A stretch of 64,000 nt of DNA from Plantactinospora sp. KBS50 (GTDB lineage Bacteria > Actinomycetota > Actinomycetes > Mycobacteriales > Micromonosporaceae), in the NCBI RefSeq assembly GCF_002285795.1, contig NZ_CP022961.1:3166001-3230000 (forward strand), written 5' to 3'. Below are positions 1 to 7,332 of the stretch, one piece after another (within the stretch, counting starts at the first letter, position 1; each line of letters begins with the position of its first letter). A program made the position numbers and the translations under genes. The notes below the pieces were generated by a model. That model was not told the origin of the DNA, did not search any database, and saw only the letters and a list, made by a program, of their open reading frames with translations.

Positions 1-460
1 GCTGGAACAGGTCCCGATCGCCGGAGACCACCTCCACCGGCCCGGGCTGGCTGGTGGCCAGGGTGCCCAGCACGTCGTCGGCCTCGTAGCCGTCGCTGCC
101 CAGCGCCGGGATGCCGACCAGCTCCAGGGCCGTCAGGATCAGCGGCACCTGCGGGACCAGCGTGTCCGGCACCACCTCCGTGTCCGGCACGGCCTCGCCG
201 CCGGCCCGGGCGAGCCGGTGCGCCTTGTACGACGGCAGCAGCTCGACCCGCCACGCCGGGCGCCAGTCGTAGTCCAGCGCGCAGACCAGCCGGTCCGGGC
301 GGCGGGTGCGGACCAGCGTGGCGATCATGTCGAGGAAGCCCCGGACGGCGTTCACCGGGCTGCCGTCTCCAGCCCGGGCCGCCGACTCGGGAATGCCGAA
401 GTATGCCCGGAAGTAGAGGCTGGGGGCGTCCACGAGCAGCACGGGGGGTCGCTGGGTCAC
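1..460 (-). CDS. 5'-3' exonuclease (PolA N-domain-like), partial
   Basis: N-terminal 153 codons of a gene that runs off the left edge. The GTG start at 460 gives VTQRPPVLLVDAPSLYFRAY, the opening strand and first metal-binding Asp of the 5'-3' exonuclease (FEN/PolA N-terminal) fold. Further in are LPSYKAHR, GYEADDVLGTLA and SGDRDLFQ, which match the conserved Lys/Arg and acidic motifs of stand-alone actinobacterial 5'-3' exonucleases. These remove 5' flaps or RNA primers during repair and replication. The C-terminal helix-hairpin-helix part is not in the window, so I cannot tell whether it is full length or fused to a polymerase domain, although stand-alone is usual for this opening. Confidence 0.85.
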   Translation of the reverse strand, partial: MTQRPPVLLVDAPSLYFRAYFGIPESAARAGDGSPVNAVRGFLDMIATLVRTRRPDRLVCALDYDWRPAWRVELLPSYKAHRLARAGGEAVPDTEVVPDTLVPQVPLILTALELVGIPALGSDGYEADDVLGTLATSQPGPVEVVSGDRDLFQ

Positions 461-587
461 CGGGACAGCCTCGCACACCGGTGCGACAACCGGCCGGTCC
501 CGAGTCCGCCGCGGCGGCCCGGCGTACCCCCGTGCCGCGGGCGGAAACCCGCGGCGGCGCGGCGGCGGTCCGGGCAGGCTGAGGTGC

Positions 588-1694
588 ATGACGTTTGTCT
601 CCGGCCTGGAGCTGTGCCGGCGTTTCCACGGCGAGCTGGTCGGCCCGGCCATCCGGGCCCGGTTCCCGGGACTGGCCTACGCGGCGGCCCGGCTGGACTC
701 CGGCTCGGAACTGTTCGGGCTGGACTCGCGGCGGTCGATGGACCACGACTGGGGGCCGCGGCTGCAGGTGTACCTGGACCGCGGCGACATGGCGCTCGCC
801 CCGGCGGTGACCGCGGCCGTCGACGCCGCCCTGCCGGCCGAGTTCCTCGGCCTGCCGACCCGGTTCGTCGGGCACCCCGCCAGCGGACTCGGGGTGCTCG
901 CACCGGGTGGGGACCGGCACGGCGTCACGGTCGCGGAGGTGGGCGGCTGGTTGCTGGACGCGCTCGGCTTCGACCCGCGCGAGGGCGTGGGCACCGCCGA
1001 CTGGCTGGCGGTGCCCACGCAGCGGCTGGCGGAGTTCACCGGCGGGGCGGTGTTCCACGACGGGCTGCCCGGCGCGGCGCTGAGCGCGGCCCGGACCGCG
1101 CTCCGCTGGTATCCGACCGACGTCTGGCGGTACGTGCTGGCCGCCCAGTGGGCCCGGATCGGGCAGGAGGAGCACCTGGTCGGCCGGTGCGCCGAGGTGG
1201 GCGACGACCTGGGCAGCACGATCCTGGCGGCCCGCGTCGCCCGCGACCTGATGCGGCTGTTCCTGCTGCTGGAGCGCCGCTACCCGCCGTACGGGAAGTG
1301 GCTGGGCAGCCAGTTCGCGCGGCTGCCCGGGGTGGCGCCGGCGGTCGCCGCGCTGACCGGCGCGGTGCGGGCCGCGGACTGGCCGCGCCGGGAGCGGGCG
1401 CTGGGCGCCGCGCTCACCCTGGCGGCCGAGCGGACCAACGCGCTGGGGCTGGCCGAGCCGGTCGAGGCGTCGGTACGGCCGTTCCACCGCCGGCCGTTCC
1501 TGGTGCTGGGCGCCGAACGGTTCGCGGCCGGGCTGCGGGCCGCGATCGGCGACCCGGAGCTTGCGGCCCGGCCGCCGGTCGGTGCGGTCGACCAGTTCGT
1601 CGACAGCACCGAGGTGACCACCCGGGCGGACCGCGCCCGCCGGATCGCCGGCGCCGTGCTGTCTGGCCCGCGGCCTGACCCGAACGACCGTTAA
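588..1694 (+). CDS. DUF4037 nucleotidyltransferase-like protein
   Basis: 368 aa. The N-terminal third carries DSGSELFGLDSRRSMDHDWG, a GS-x-D-x-D arrangement typical of DUF4037 proteins, which are predicted nucleotidyltransferase-fold enzymes. The remainder is helical, with KWLGSQFARLPG typical of the DUF4037 C-terminal region. The substrate is unknown. It stands alone, divergent from the exonuclease, with a 127-bp gap that should hold both promoters. ATG was chosen because the family match begins at once (TFVSGLELCRRFHGELVGP). The family assignment is firm; the biochemical role is not. Confidence 0.82.
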   Translation: MTFVSGLELCRRFHGELVGPAIRARFPGLAYAAARLDSGSELFGLDSRRSMDHDWGPRLQVYLDRGDMALAPAVTAAVDAALPAEFLGLPTRFVGHPASGLGVLAPGGDRHGVTVAEVGGWLLDALGFDPREGVGTADWLAVPTQRLAEFTGGAVFHDGLPGAALSAARTALRWYPTDVWRYVLAAQWARIGQEEHLVGRCAEVGDDLGSTILAARVARDLMRLFLLLERRYPPYGKWLGSQFARLPGVAPAVAALTGAVRAADWPRRERALGAALTLAAERTNALGLAEPVEASVRPFHRRPFLVLGAERFAAGLRAAIGDPELAARPPVGAVDQFVDSTEVTTRADRARRIAGAVLSGPRPDPNDR

Positions 1695-1757
1695 GCTATG
1701 CACTATGCGCCTCGATGACCCGTATCCGCCGGACCGGGCGGCCACCGCAGCCCTGCC

Positions 1758-1770
1758 CACGAAGTTCGTG
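1758..1770. promoter_or_regulatory. perfect palindrome upstream of acyl-CoA dehydrogenase
   Basis: CACGAA-G-TTCGTG, 6-bp arms around one base, ending 5 nt before the ATG at 1776. Its position makes it a candidate operator or translational hairpin for the acyl-CoA dehydrogenase gene. No matching site was noticed elsewhere in the window. Confidence 0.35.
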
Positions 1771-1775
1771 CTGCC

Positions 1776-2918
1776 ATGACCGTCGACCGCGTCCTGCCCA
1801 CCGAGGAGGCCGGGGAACTCCTCGGTCTGGCCACCGAACTGGCCGACGGCGAACTCGCCCCGCGGGTTGCCGCGTTCGAGAGCCGTGGCGAGTTTCCCCG
1901 CGAGGTGCTGCGTACGCTGGGCCGCGCCGGCCTGCTGGGTCTGCCCTATCCGACCGGGTACGGCGGGGCGGACCAGCCGTACGAGGTGTACCTGCAGGTG
2001 CTGGAGATCCTGGCCAGCCGCTGGTTGGCGGTTGCCGAGGCGGTCAGCGTGCACACCCTGGCCTGCTACCCGGTCTCCGCGTACGGCAGCACCAAGCTGC
2101 GCGAACTGCTGCCGGATCTGCTCGGCGGCGAGCTGCTCGGCGCGTACTGCCTGTCCGAACCGCAGGGTGGTTCGGACGCCGCGGCGTTGACCACCCGGGC
2201 CGTCCGGGACGGCGAGGAGTACGTCGTCTCCGGCACCAAGGCCTGGATCACCCACGCCGGCATCGCGGACTTCTACAACATCTTCTGCCGTACCGGCGGG
2301 CCGGGCGCGTCCGGCATCTCGTGCCTGCTGGCCGACGCCGCGACCCCGGGCATCGTGCCGCAGGCGCCGGAGCGGACCATGGGGCTGCGCTCCTCGCCGG
2401 TGGCGCAGATCGCCTTCGACGCGGCCCGGGTGCCGGCCGACCGGCTCGTCGGCTCGGAGGGCGTCGGGTTCCGGATCGCGATGCAGGCGCTGGACTCGGG
2501 CCGGCTCGGCATCGCCGCCTGCGCCGTCGGGTTGGCCCAGGCCGCGCTGGACCACGCCAGCGGGTACGCCCGGGAACGCAACCAGTTCGGCCGGCCGATC
2601 ATCGAGTTCCAGGGCCTGGGGTTCCTGCTGGCCGACATGGCCACCCAGGTGGCCGCGGCCCGGGCGCTGACCCTGGCCGCCGCCCGGCTGCGGGATGCCG
2701 GCCGGCCGTACTCGGTGGAGGCCGCCAAGGCGAAGGTCTTCGCCACCGACGCGGCGATGCGGGTGACCACGGACGCCGTGCAGGTGCTGGGCGGCGCCGG
2801 CTACGTCTCCGATCATCCGGTCGAGCGGTACCTGCGGGAGGCGAAGGTGCTGCAGATCGTGGAGGGCACGAACCAGATCCAGCGGCTGGTGATCTCCCGC
2901 GCCCTGGCCCGCGGTTGA
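1776..2918 (+). CDS. acyl-CoA dehydrogenase
   Basis: 380 aa, the usual length. It should catalyse FAD-dependent alpha,beta-dehydrogenation of an acyl-CoA, passing electrons to ETF. Family signature 1 is CLSEPQGGSDAA (about residues 125-136), and the C-terminal catalytic-base region is VEGTNQIQRLV. The middle region DSGRLGIAACAVGLAQAALD and QFGRPIIEFQ are standard family motifs. The substrate cannot be read from sequence; a short- or branched-chain substrate is likely from general similarity. An Lrp/AsnC gene follows 120 bp downstream on the same strand, and such regulators often control amino-acid or branched-chain catabolism, so a link is possible but not shown. Confidence 0.93.
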   Translation: MTVDRVLPTEEAGELLGLATELADGELAPRVAAFESRGEFPREVLRTLGRAGLLGLPYPTGYGGADQPYEVYLQVLEILASRWLAVAEAVSVHTLACYPVSAYGSTKLRELLPDLLGGELLGAYCLSEPQGGSDAAALTTRAVRDGEEYVVSGTKAWITHAGIADFYNIFCRTGGPGASGISCLLADAATPGIVPQAPERTMGLRSSPVAQIAFDAARVPADRLVGSEGVGFRIAMQALDSGRLGIAACAVGLAQAALDHASGYARERNQFGRPIIEFQGLGFLLADMATQVAAARALTLAAARLRDAGRPYSVEAAKAKVFATDAAMRVTTDAVQVLGGAGYVSDHPVERYLREAKVLQIVEGTNQIQRLVISRALARG

Positions 2919-3038
2919 CCGCCGGGGCACCGCGCTCGTCGGCCGGTGGTGGTGCCGGTCGTGGTACGGATATCGACGCCGGTACCGGTGGCGGTTCGGG
3001 CATGCCACCGGAGCGGGAACACCGGTAGGTTTCTCCGC

Positions 3039-3509
3039 GTGGAAGAGACCGATCGCGCCATCCTCACCGCGCTGACCACCGACGGCCGGCTGTCCTACAC
3101 GGACCTGGCCGAGAAGGTGGGGCTGTCGGTGTCCGCCGTGCACCAGCGGGTCCGCCGGCTTGAGCAGCGGGGCGTGATCAACGGGTACGCCGCGCGGCTG
3201 CGCTACGACGCGGTGGATCTTCCCCTGACGGCGTTCGTGGCGATCCGGCCGTTCGACCCGTCGCAACCGGACGACGCGCCGGAGCGGCTGGCGCACCTGC
3301 CCGAGATCGAGTCGTGCTACTCGGTCGCGGGGGAGGACTTCTACCTGCTGCTGCTGCGGGTGGCCGGTCCGGTGGACCTGGAGCGGGTGCTCCAGGAGAT
3401 CCGTACCTCGGCCAACGTCACCACCCGGACCACGGTGGTGCTCTCCACGCCGTACGAGGGGCGGGCGCCCCGGCTGACGCCGCCCCCGGCGCCGACGCCG
3501 GGCCTCTGA
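3039..3509 (+). CDS. Lrp/AsnC family transcriptional regulator
   Basis: 156 aa from a GTG at 3039 (VEETDRAILTALTTDGRLSY). The frame is open further upstream, but family proteins start at this position, so the longer start was rejected. The N-terminal winged helix is residues about 3-60 with recognition helix SVSAVHQRVRRLEQRGVI; the C-terminal part is an AsnC/RAM ligand-binding domain (CYSVAGEDFYLLLLRVAG). Such proteins bind DNA as octamers and sense amino acids or keto acids. The adjacent acyl-CoA dehydrogenase gene is a plausible target. Confidence 0.9.
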   Translation: MEETDRAILTALTTDGRLSYTDLAEKVGLSVSAVHQRVRRLEQRGVINGYAARLRYDAVDLPLTAFVAIRPFDPSQPDDAPERLAHLPEIESCYSVAGEDFYLLLLRVAGPVDLERVLQEIRTSANVTTRTTVVLSTPYEGRAPRLTPPPAPTPGL

Positions 3510-3612
3510 CCACCCGCCGCCGGCCACCGGCCGTCGCACCGCCGGCGCCGGGCGCGCCGCCGGCCCGTCCGGCCCGGCGCCTCGGCGCGCCGCGGGAGAC
3601 AGACCGGTCGGT

Positions 3613-4188
3613 TCAGCCCCCGGTGGGGGTGTTCCAGCGCAGGATGACGGGCCGTGCGTGCTCGTAGCCGAGCGCGGAGCGGCTGCCGGTGTCCAGCCGC
3701 AGCCGGCTGCCGTCGCCGGGGCCGAGTCCGATCCAGCGGGCGGCGGCGACCCGCAGGCTGTGCCCGTGCGCGACGAGGACCACGTCGCCGTCATCGAGTG
3801 CCCGGGCGGCCCGGCCCAGCACCCGGTCGAGACGCGCGCCGACCTGTCCGGGTGACTCGCCGCCCGGACAGCCGTCGGTCCACAGGTTCCAGTCCGGCGC
3901 CTCGGTGCGGATCTGCGCGCTGGTGCGGCCCTCGTAGTCGCCGTAGTCCCACTCGACCAGGTCCTCATCGAGATCGGTCACGACCAGTCCGGCGAGTTCG
4001 GCGGTCTGCCGGGCACGCCGGCGGGGGCTGGCGAACACCGCGGCGAACTCCCGGCCGGCCAGCGCCGGCCGCAGGTCCCGGGCCTGTCGCTCACCGTCGG
4101 GGGTGAGCGGGACGTCGGTGTACGACGTGTGCCGCCCACCGGCGCTCCACTCGGTCTGGCCGTGCCGGACGAGAAGGATCTCTGCCAT
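3613..4188 (-). CDS. histidine phosphatase family protein
   Basis: 191 aa. It begins MAEILLVRHGQTEWS, the RHG motif holding the phospho-accepting histidine; the second catalytic His is in VLVAHGHSLRVAA, and EWDYGDYEG is the usual middle motif. This is the phosphoglycerate-mutase-like (histidine phosphatase) superfamily, acting as a cytosolic phosphatase or mutase. The true substrate cannot be read from sequence: broad-specificity phosphatase, acid phosphatase and cofactor-dependent mutase relatives look alike. Divergent from csbD. Confidence 0.9.
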   Translation of the reverse strand: MAEILLVRHGQTEWSAGGRHTSYTDVPLTPDGERQARDLRPALAGREFAAVFASPRRRARQTAELAGLVVTDLDEDLVEWDYGDYEGRTSAQIRTEAPDWNLWTDGCPGGESPGQVGARLDRVLGRAARALDDGDVVLVAHGHSLRVAAARWIGLGPGDGSRLRLDTGSRSALGYEHARPVILRWNTPTGG

Positions 4189-4281
4189 GCCGTCCAGTCA
4201 ACCAGCGGCGGGACCCGACCGCACCCAACCAGAAAACTAGCATCCTAGGACGCGCTACGCGCGGAGTGCGCCGTCACATGA

Positions 4282-4317
4282 CGGAAACACGGTTTCCGCA
4301 CCGACGAAAACGGGCAC
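4282..4317 (+). promoter_or_regulatory. SigB-like stress promoter and inverted repeat before csbD
   Basis: CGGAAAC-ACG-GTTTCCG at 4282-4298 is a perfect 7-bp inverted repeat. Its right arm gives GTTTCC, followed 14 nt later by GGGCAC (4312-4317). This resembles the general-stress sigma consensus GTTT..-N14-GGGTAT known for SigB-type factors. It lies about 50 nt before the csbD ATG, and csbD genes are typical general-stress members. The assignment is by eye. Confidence 0.4.
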
Positions 4318-4368
4318 CTCGGTCGGTACAGCAAGCCGCAGCAGAACCCGCCGACCAGGGAGTCCGAG

Positions 4369-4563
4369 ATGAGCTTCGCCGACAAGGTTTCCAACAAGTT
4401 CGAGGAACTGAAGGGCGCCGCCAAGCAGAAGTACGGCGACGCGACCGACAACGAGAGCGTGGAGGCCGAGGGCGCCACCGAGCGCACCGAGGCGCAGGCC
4501 AAGCAGGCGGGTGAGCACCTGAAGGACGCCGGGCGGGACGCCCGGGACGCCCTGGGCGGCTGA
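4369..4563 (+). CDS. CsbD family stress protein
   Basis: 64 aa, small, acidic, hydrophilic and helical: MSFADKVSNKFEELKGAAKQ, with further Lys/Glu-rich helices and a Gly-rich end. This is the CsbD fold first described in Bacillus subtilis as SigB-controlled; its molecular function is unknown. It stands alone between the divergent phosphatase gene and the convergent kamA gene, is preceded by a stress-type promoter candidate, and is closed by a very strong hairpin. Confidence 0.92.
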   Translation: MSFADKVSNKFEELKGAAKQKYGDATDNESVEAEGATERTEAQAKQAGEHLKDAGRDARDALGG

Positions 4564-4567
4564 TCGC

Positions 4568-4629
4568 CGGAGGCGATGACGATGGGGGCCGGCGTACGGG
4601 TACGCCGGCCCCCATCGTCATCGCCTCCG
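4568..4629. terminator. 29-bp perfect hairpin, bidirectional terminator
   Basis: Perfect inverted repeat, 4568-4596 against 4601-4629, loop CGGG. It lies 5 nt after the csbD stop and 14 nt before the end of convergent kamA, so it should stop transcription from both sides. There is no T-run, as is common in high-GC actinobacteria. Confidence 0.85.
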
Positions 4630-4642
4630 CGGGCGCCTGAGG

Positions 4643-6106
4643 TCAGGCGTCGGCCCGCTCCTGCTCGGCCCACCACTTCTGGCCGGCCCCGGGGAGGGTG
4701 TCGATCGGGTCGTAGTAGGCGTACCGCCTGGTCAACGCGGCGTCGTCGGTGGCCTCGATGGAGGTGCGGTAGTTCTTCGTCCAGTACGAGATGCCCCGCT
4801 CGCGGTCGTACTCGGTGACCATGTGCACCCAGCGCTTGCCGACGAACGGCACGTCGCAGACGATCCGCGGGGTGGCGTAGCCGGGCAGGTAACCCATCAT
4901 GTCGTGCTGGAGCTGTTCGGCGTACCAGACCGGGACCCGCCAGTGTTCGGCGTTGGGGATCATGTCGCACATGTAGAAGTAGTACGGCAGGATGCCGGCC
5001 TCGCCCTGGAGCCCGAAGCAGAGGTCGAGCAGGGCCGGGGCGGTGGCGTTGACGCCGCGCATCAGCACGCCCTGGTTGCGTACGTCGCGCACGCCGACCT
5101 CCAGGGCGGTCTGCGCGGCGCGGGCGACCAGCGGGGTGAGCGACTGTACGTGGTTGACGTGGGTGTGGATGGCGAGGTTGACCCCGCGCCGGGCGGCGGT
5201 GCGGGCCACCCGTTCGAGGCCCTCGACCACGTCCGGCTGGAGCCAGTGCTGGGGGAGACCCATCAGGGCCTTGGTGGCGAGCCGGATGTCGCGGATCGTT
5301 TCGATCTCCAGCAGCCGCATCAGGTACGACTCCAGGTTGCGCCAGGGCACGTTGGCCACGTCGCCGCCGGAGACGACGACGTCGCGGACCCCGGGGTGGG
5401 CCTTGAGGTAGTTGACGTGGGCGTCGTACCGGTCGACCGGCTTGAGGGTGAGCTTGAGTTTGTCGACGGCGGGGGTGGAGTTGCCGACCAGGTCCATCCG
5501 GGTGCAGTGCCCGCAGTACTGGGGGCAGGTGGAGAGCAGTTCGGCGAGGACCTTGGTGGGGTAGCGGTGGGTGAGGCCCTCGGCGACCCACATGTCGTGT
5601 TCGTGCAGCGAGTCGCGGGTGGCGTAGGGGTGCGACGGCCAGTCCGTGCGCCGGTCGGAGGCGACCGGGATCATGTAGCGCCGGATGGGGTCGGCGTAGA
5701 AGGTCCCGGTGCTCGGGGTGGTGTCCGGGACCATGGTGTTGAGCATCTGCGGCGGCACCAGCATGGACATGGTGGCCAGCGCGTTCTGGTCCTCGACGAG
5801 GTCGGCGTAGAAGGTGTCGTCGACGAGGTCGCCGAGGACGCGGCGTAGCTGTTTGACGTTCTTGACGCAGTTGACGCGCTGCCACTGGGCGGATTCCCAC
5901 TGTTCGCGGGTGATGTCTCGCCAGCCGGGGAAGCGGGTCCAGTCGGGTTCGACGAGGGGGCGCCGGCGGTACTCGTACGGCTGGCCGCCGGCGAGCGTGG
6001 TGCTGCCGGTGGGGGCCGGTGCGGTGTGCTCCGGGGTCGGTTCGGTGTCGCGGGGGTGGGGCGTGCCTGCCGGGGTGGCCGTCAGCGGCTGCTGTGTCTG
6101 GGTCAC
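4643..6106 (-). CDS. kamA: KamA family radical SAM aminomutase (lysine 2,3-aminomutase)
   Basis: 487 aa with a long, Thr/Pro-rich N-terminal extension of about 40 residues. It should use SAM, a [4Fe-4S] cluster and PLP to turn L-lysine into L-beta-lysine. The cluster motif CPQYCGHC gives C194, C198 and C201 (CxxxCxxC). The two substrate-binding aspartates of lysine 2,3-aminomutase appear conserved, in MCDMIPNAEHW and in VCDVPFVGK; the latter Lys aligns with the PLP lysine, but the usual PGGGGK loop is replaced. GTG start with GAGGAGG 6 nt upstream. Divergent from the kdd-kamDE operon, which strongly supports lysine as substrate. Confidence 0.88.
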   Translation of the reverse strand: MTQTQQPLTATPAGTPHPRDTEPTPEHTAPAPTGSTTLAGGQPYEYRRRPLVEPDWTRFPGWRDITREQWESAQWQRVNCVKNVKQLRRVLGDLVDDTFYADLVEDQNALATMSMLVPPQMLNTMVPDTTPSTGTFYADPIRRYMIPVASDRRTDWPSHPYATRDSLHEHDMWVAEGLTHRYPTKVLAELLSTCPQYCGHCTRMDLVGNSTPAVDKLKLTLKPVDRYDAHVNYLKAHPGVRDVVVSGGDVANVPWRNLESYLMRLLEIETIRDIRLATKALMGLPQHWLQPDVVEGLERVARTAARRGVNLAIHTHVNHVQSLTPLVARAAQTALEVGVRDVRNQGVLMRGVNATAPALLDLCFGLQGEAGILPYYFYMCDMIPNAEHWRVPVWYAEQLQHDMMGYLPGYATPRIVCDVPFVGKRWVHMVTEYDRERGISYWTKNYRTSIEATDDAALTRRYAYYDPIDTLPGAGQKWWAEQERADA

Positions 6107-6218
6107 GGATCCTCCTCGGGTGGCGGCGCCTGCTGGGTCTCCGGGGGTGCTGGTTGGTGCCGGTTGTCGGGCTGTCCCCGGGACGCTACTGGAAAATATC
6201 CTGGCTAGAAACTAGTCT

Positions 6219-6235
6219 GCCGTAAGTTTTACGGC
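6219..6235. promoter_or_regulatory. inverted repeat in kamA-kdd divergent promoter region
   Basis: GCCGTAA-GTT-TTACGGC, a perfect 7-bp inverted repeat in the 178-bp gap between kamA and kdd. The neighbourhood (6190-6232) is unusually AT-rich for this genome and also holds CTAG-AAA-CTAG at 6205-6215. It is a candidate operator for co-regulating both directions of the lysine pathway. I saw no cobalamin riboswitch here. Confidence 0.4.
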
Positions 6236-6284
6236 CAGCGAGTCGGGTTGTGGGCTGCGGTCGCGGGTTGCGTGGGGAGGCGGC

Positions 6285-7328
6285 ATGGGGTCACCGGTCG
6301 GGTTGCACCGGGTGCTGGAGCCGGCGGGTGTGCTGCCGCAGGCGGCGTACCGGCTGGACGCGAGCCCGCGGATCGGGCCGGACGAGGTGCGGGTGCGGGT
6401 CGAGCGGCTGAATCTGGACGCCGCGAGCTTCCGGCAGTTGGTGCGCAAGCACGGCGGCGTCGGTGCGGCGGTGCGGGACGAGGTGCGGGAGATCATCGCG
6501 ACCCGGGGCAAGATGCACAATCCGGTCACCGGGTCGGGCGGGATGCTGATCGGCACGGTCGACGAGGTGGGTGCGGAGTCGCCGCTGGGCCTGGCGCCGG
6601 GCGACCGGGTGGCGACCCTGGTGTCGCTGACCCTGACGCCGCTGGCGGTGACCGACGGGCTGGCCGACTGGGACGGCCGGACCGAGCAGGTGCCGTGTGC
6701 CGGGCACGCGATCCTGTTCGCCCGGTCGATCGCGGCGGTGCTGCCGGCGGATCTGGACCCGGGGCTGAGCCTGGCGGTGCTGGACGTGTGCGGCGCGCCG
6801 GCGCTGACCGCGCGGGTGGTGGCCGAGCGCCGGGCGGCCGGCCGGGGCGTGTCGGTGGCGGTGATCGGGGCGGCGGGCAAGAGCGGCTCGTTGGCGCTGG
6901 CCGCGGCGGCGCGGGCGGGTGCGGGCGGGACCGTCGGGGTGGTGCCGGTGCCGGCGGAGCGGGACCGGTTGGTGGCCGCGGGGCTGGCGGATGCGGTGGT
7001 GCTGGCCGATGCCCGGGATCCGGTGGGGGTGTCCGGCGCGGTGTCGGGGGCGTTGGGTGCTCCGGCGGACGTGACGGTGGTCTGTGTGGACGTGCCCGGT
7101 TGCGAGCACGGGGCGGTGCTGGCCACGGCCGACGGCGGTACGGTGATCTTCTTCTCGATGGCGACGAGTTTCGCGGCGGCGGCGTTGGGTGCCGAGGGGT
7201 TGGCCGCGGACGTGACGATGCTGGTGGGCAACGGGTACGTGCCGGGGCACGCGGAGTTGGCGCTGGGGTTGCTGCGCCGGGTGCCGGGGGTGCGTGCGCT
7301 GTTCGAGGCCCGGCTCGCGGCAGACTGA
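6285..7328 (+). CDS. kdd: L-erythro-3,5-diaminohexanoate dehydrogenase
   Basis: 347 aa. It should oxidatively deaminate 3,5-diaminohexanoate (the KamDE product) to 5-amino-3-oxohexanoate with NAD(P)+. The N-terminal part (GLHRVLEPAGVLPQAAYRLD) matches Kdd proteins; the C-terminal half is a Rossmann domain with VIGAAGKSGSLALAAAARAG. First gene of the operon, ATG after GGGGAGG. The assignment rests on sequence character plus the neighbouring kamDE and kal genes. It ends 4 nt before the next start. Confidence 0.82.
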   Translation: MGSPVGLHRVLEPAGVLPQAAYRLDASPRIGPDEVRVRVERLNLDAASFRQLVRKHGGVGAAVRDEVREIIATRGKMHNPVTGSGGMLIGTVDEVGAESPLGLAPGDRVATLVSLTLTPLAVTDGLADWDGRTEQVPCAGHAILFARSIAAVLPADLDPGLSLAVLDVCGAPALTARVVAERRAAGRGVSVAVIGAAGKSGSLALAAAARAGAGGTVGVVPVPAERDRLVAAGLADAVVLADARDPVGVSGAVSGALGAPADVTVVCVDVPGCEHGAVLATADGGTVIFFSMATSFAAAALGAEGLAADVTMLVGNGYVPGHAELALGLLRRVPGVRALFEARLAAD

Positions 7329-7332
7329 CGTC

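Noticed and set aside
4245-5900. 551-codon minus-strand open frame across csbD and kamA
   Set aside because: It is a shifted frame of kamA, rich in Arg/Pro/His, with no family resemblance; kamA in its own frame has the radical SAM motifs.
6107-6284. Cobalamin riboswitch for the B12-dependent kam operon
   Set aside because: The gap is too short and has none of the conserved B12-box bases.
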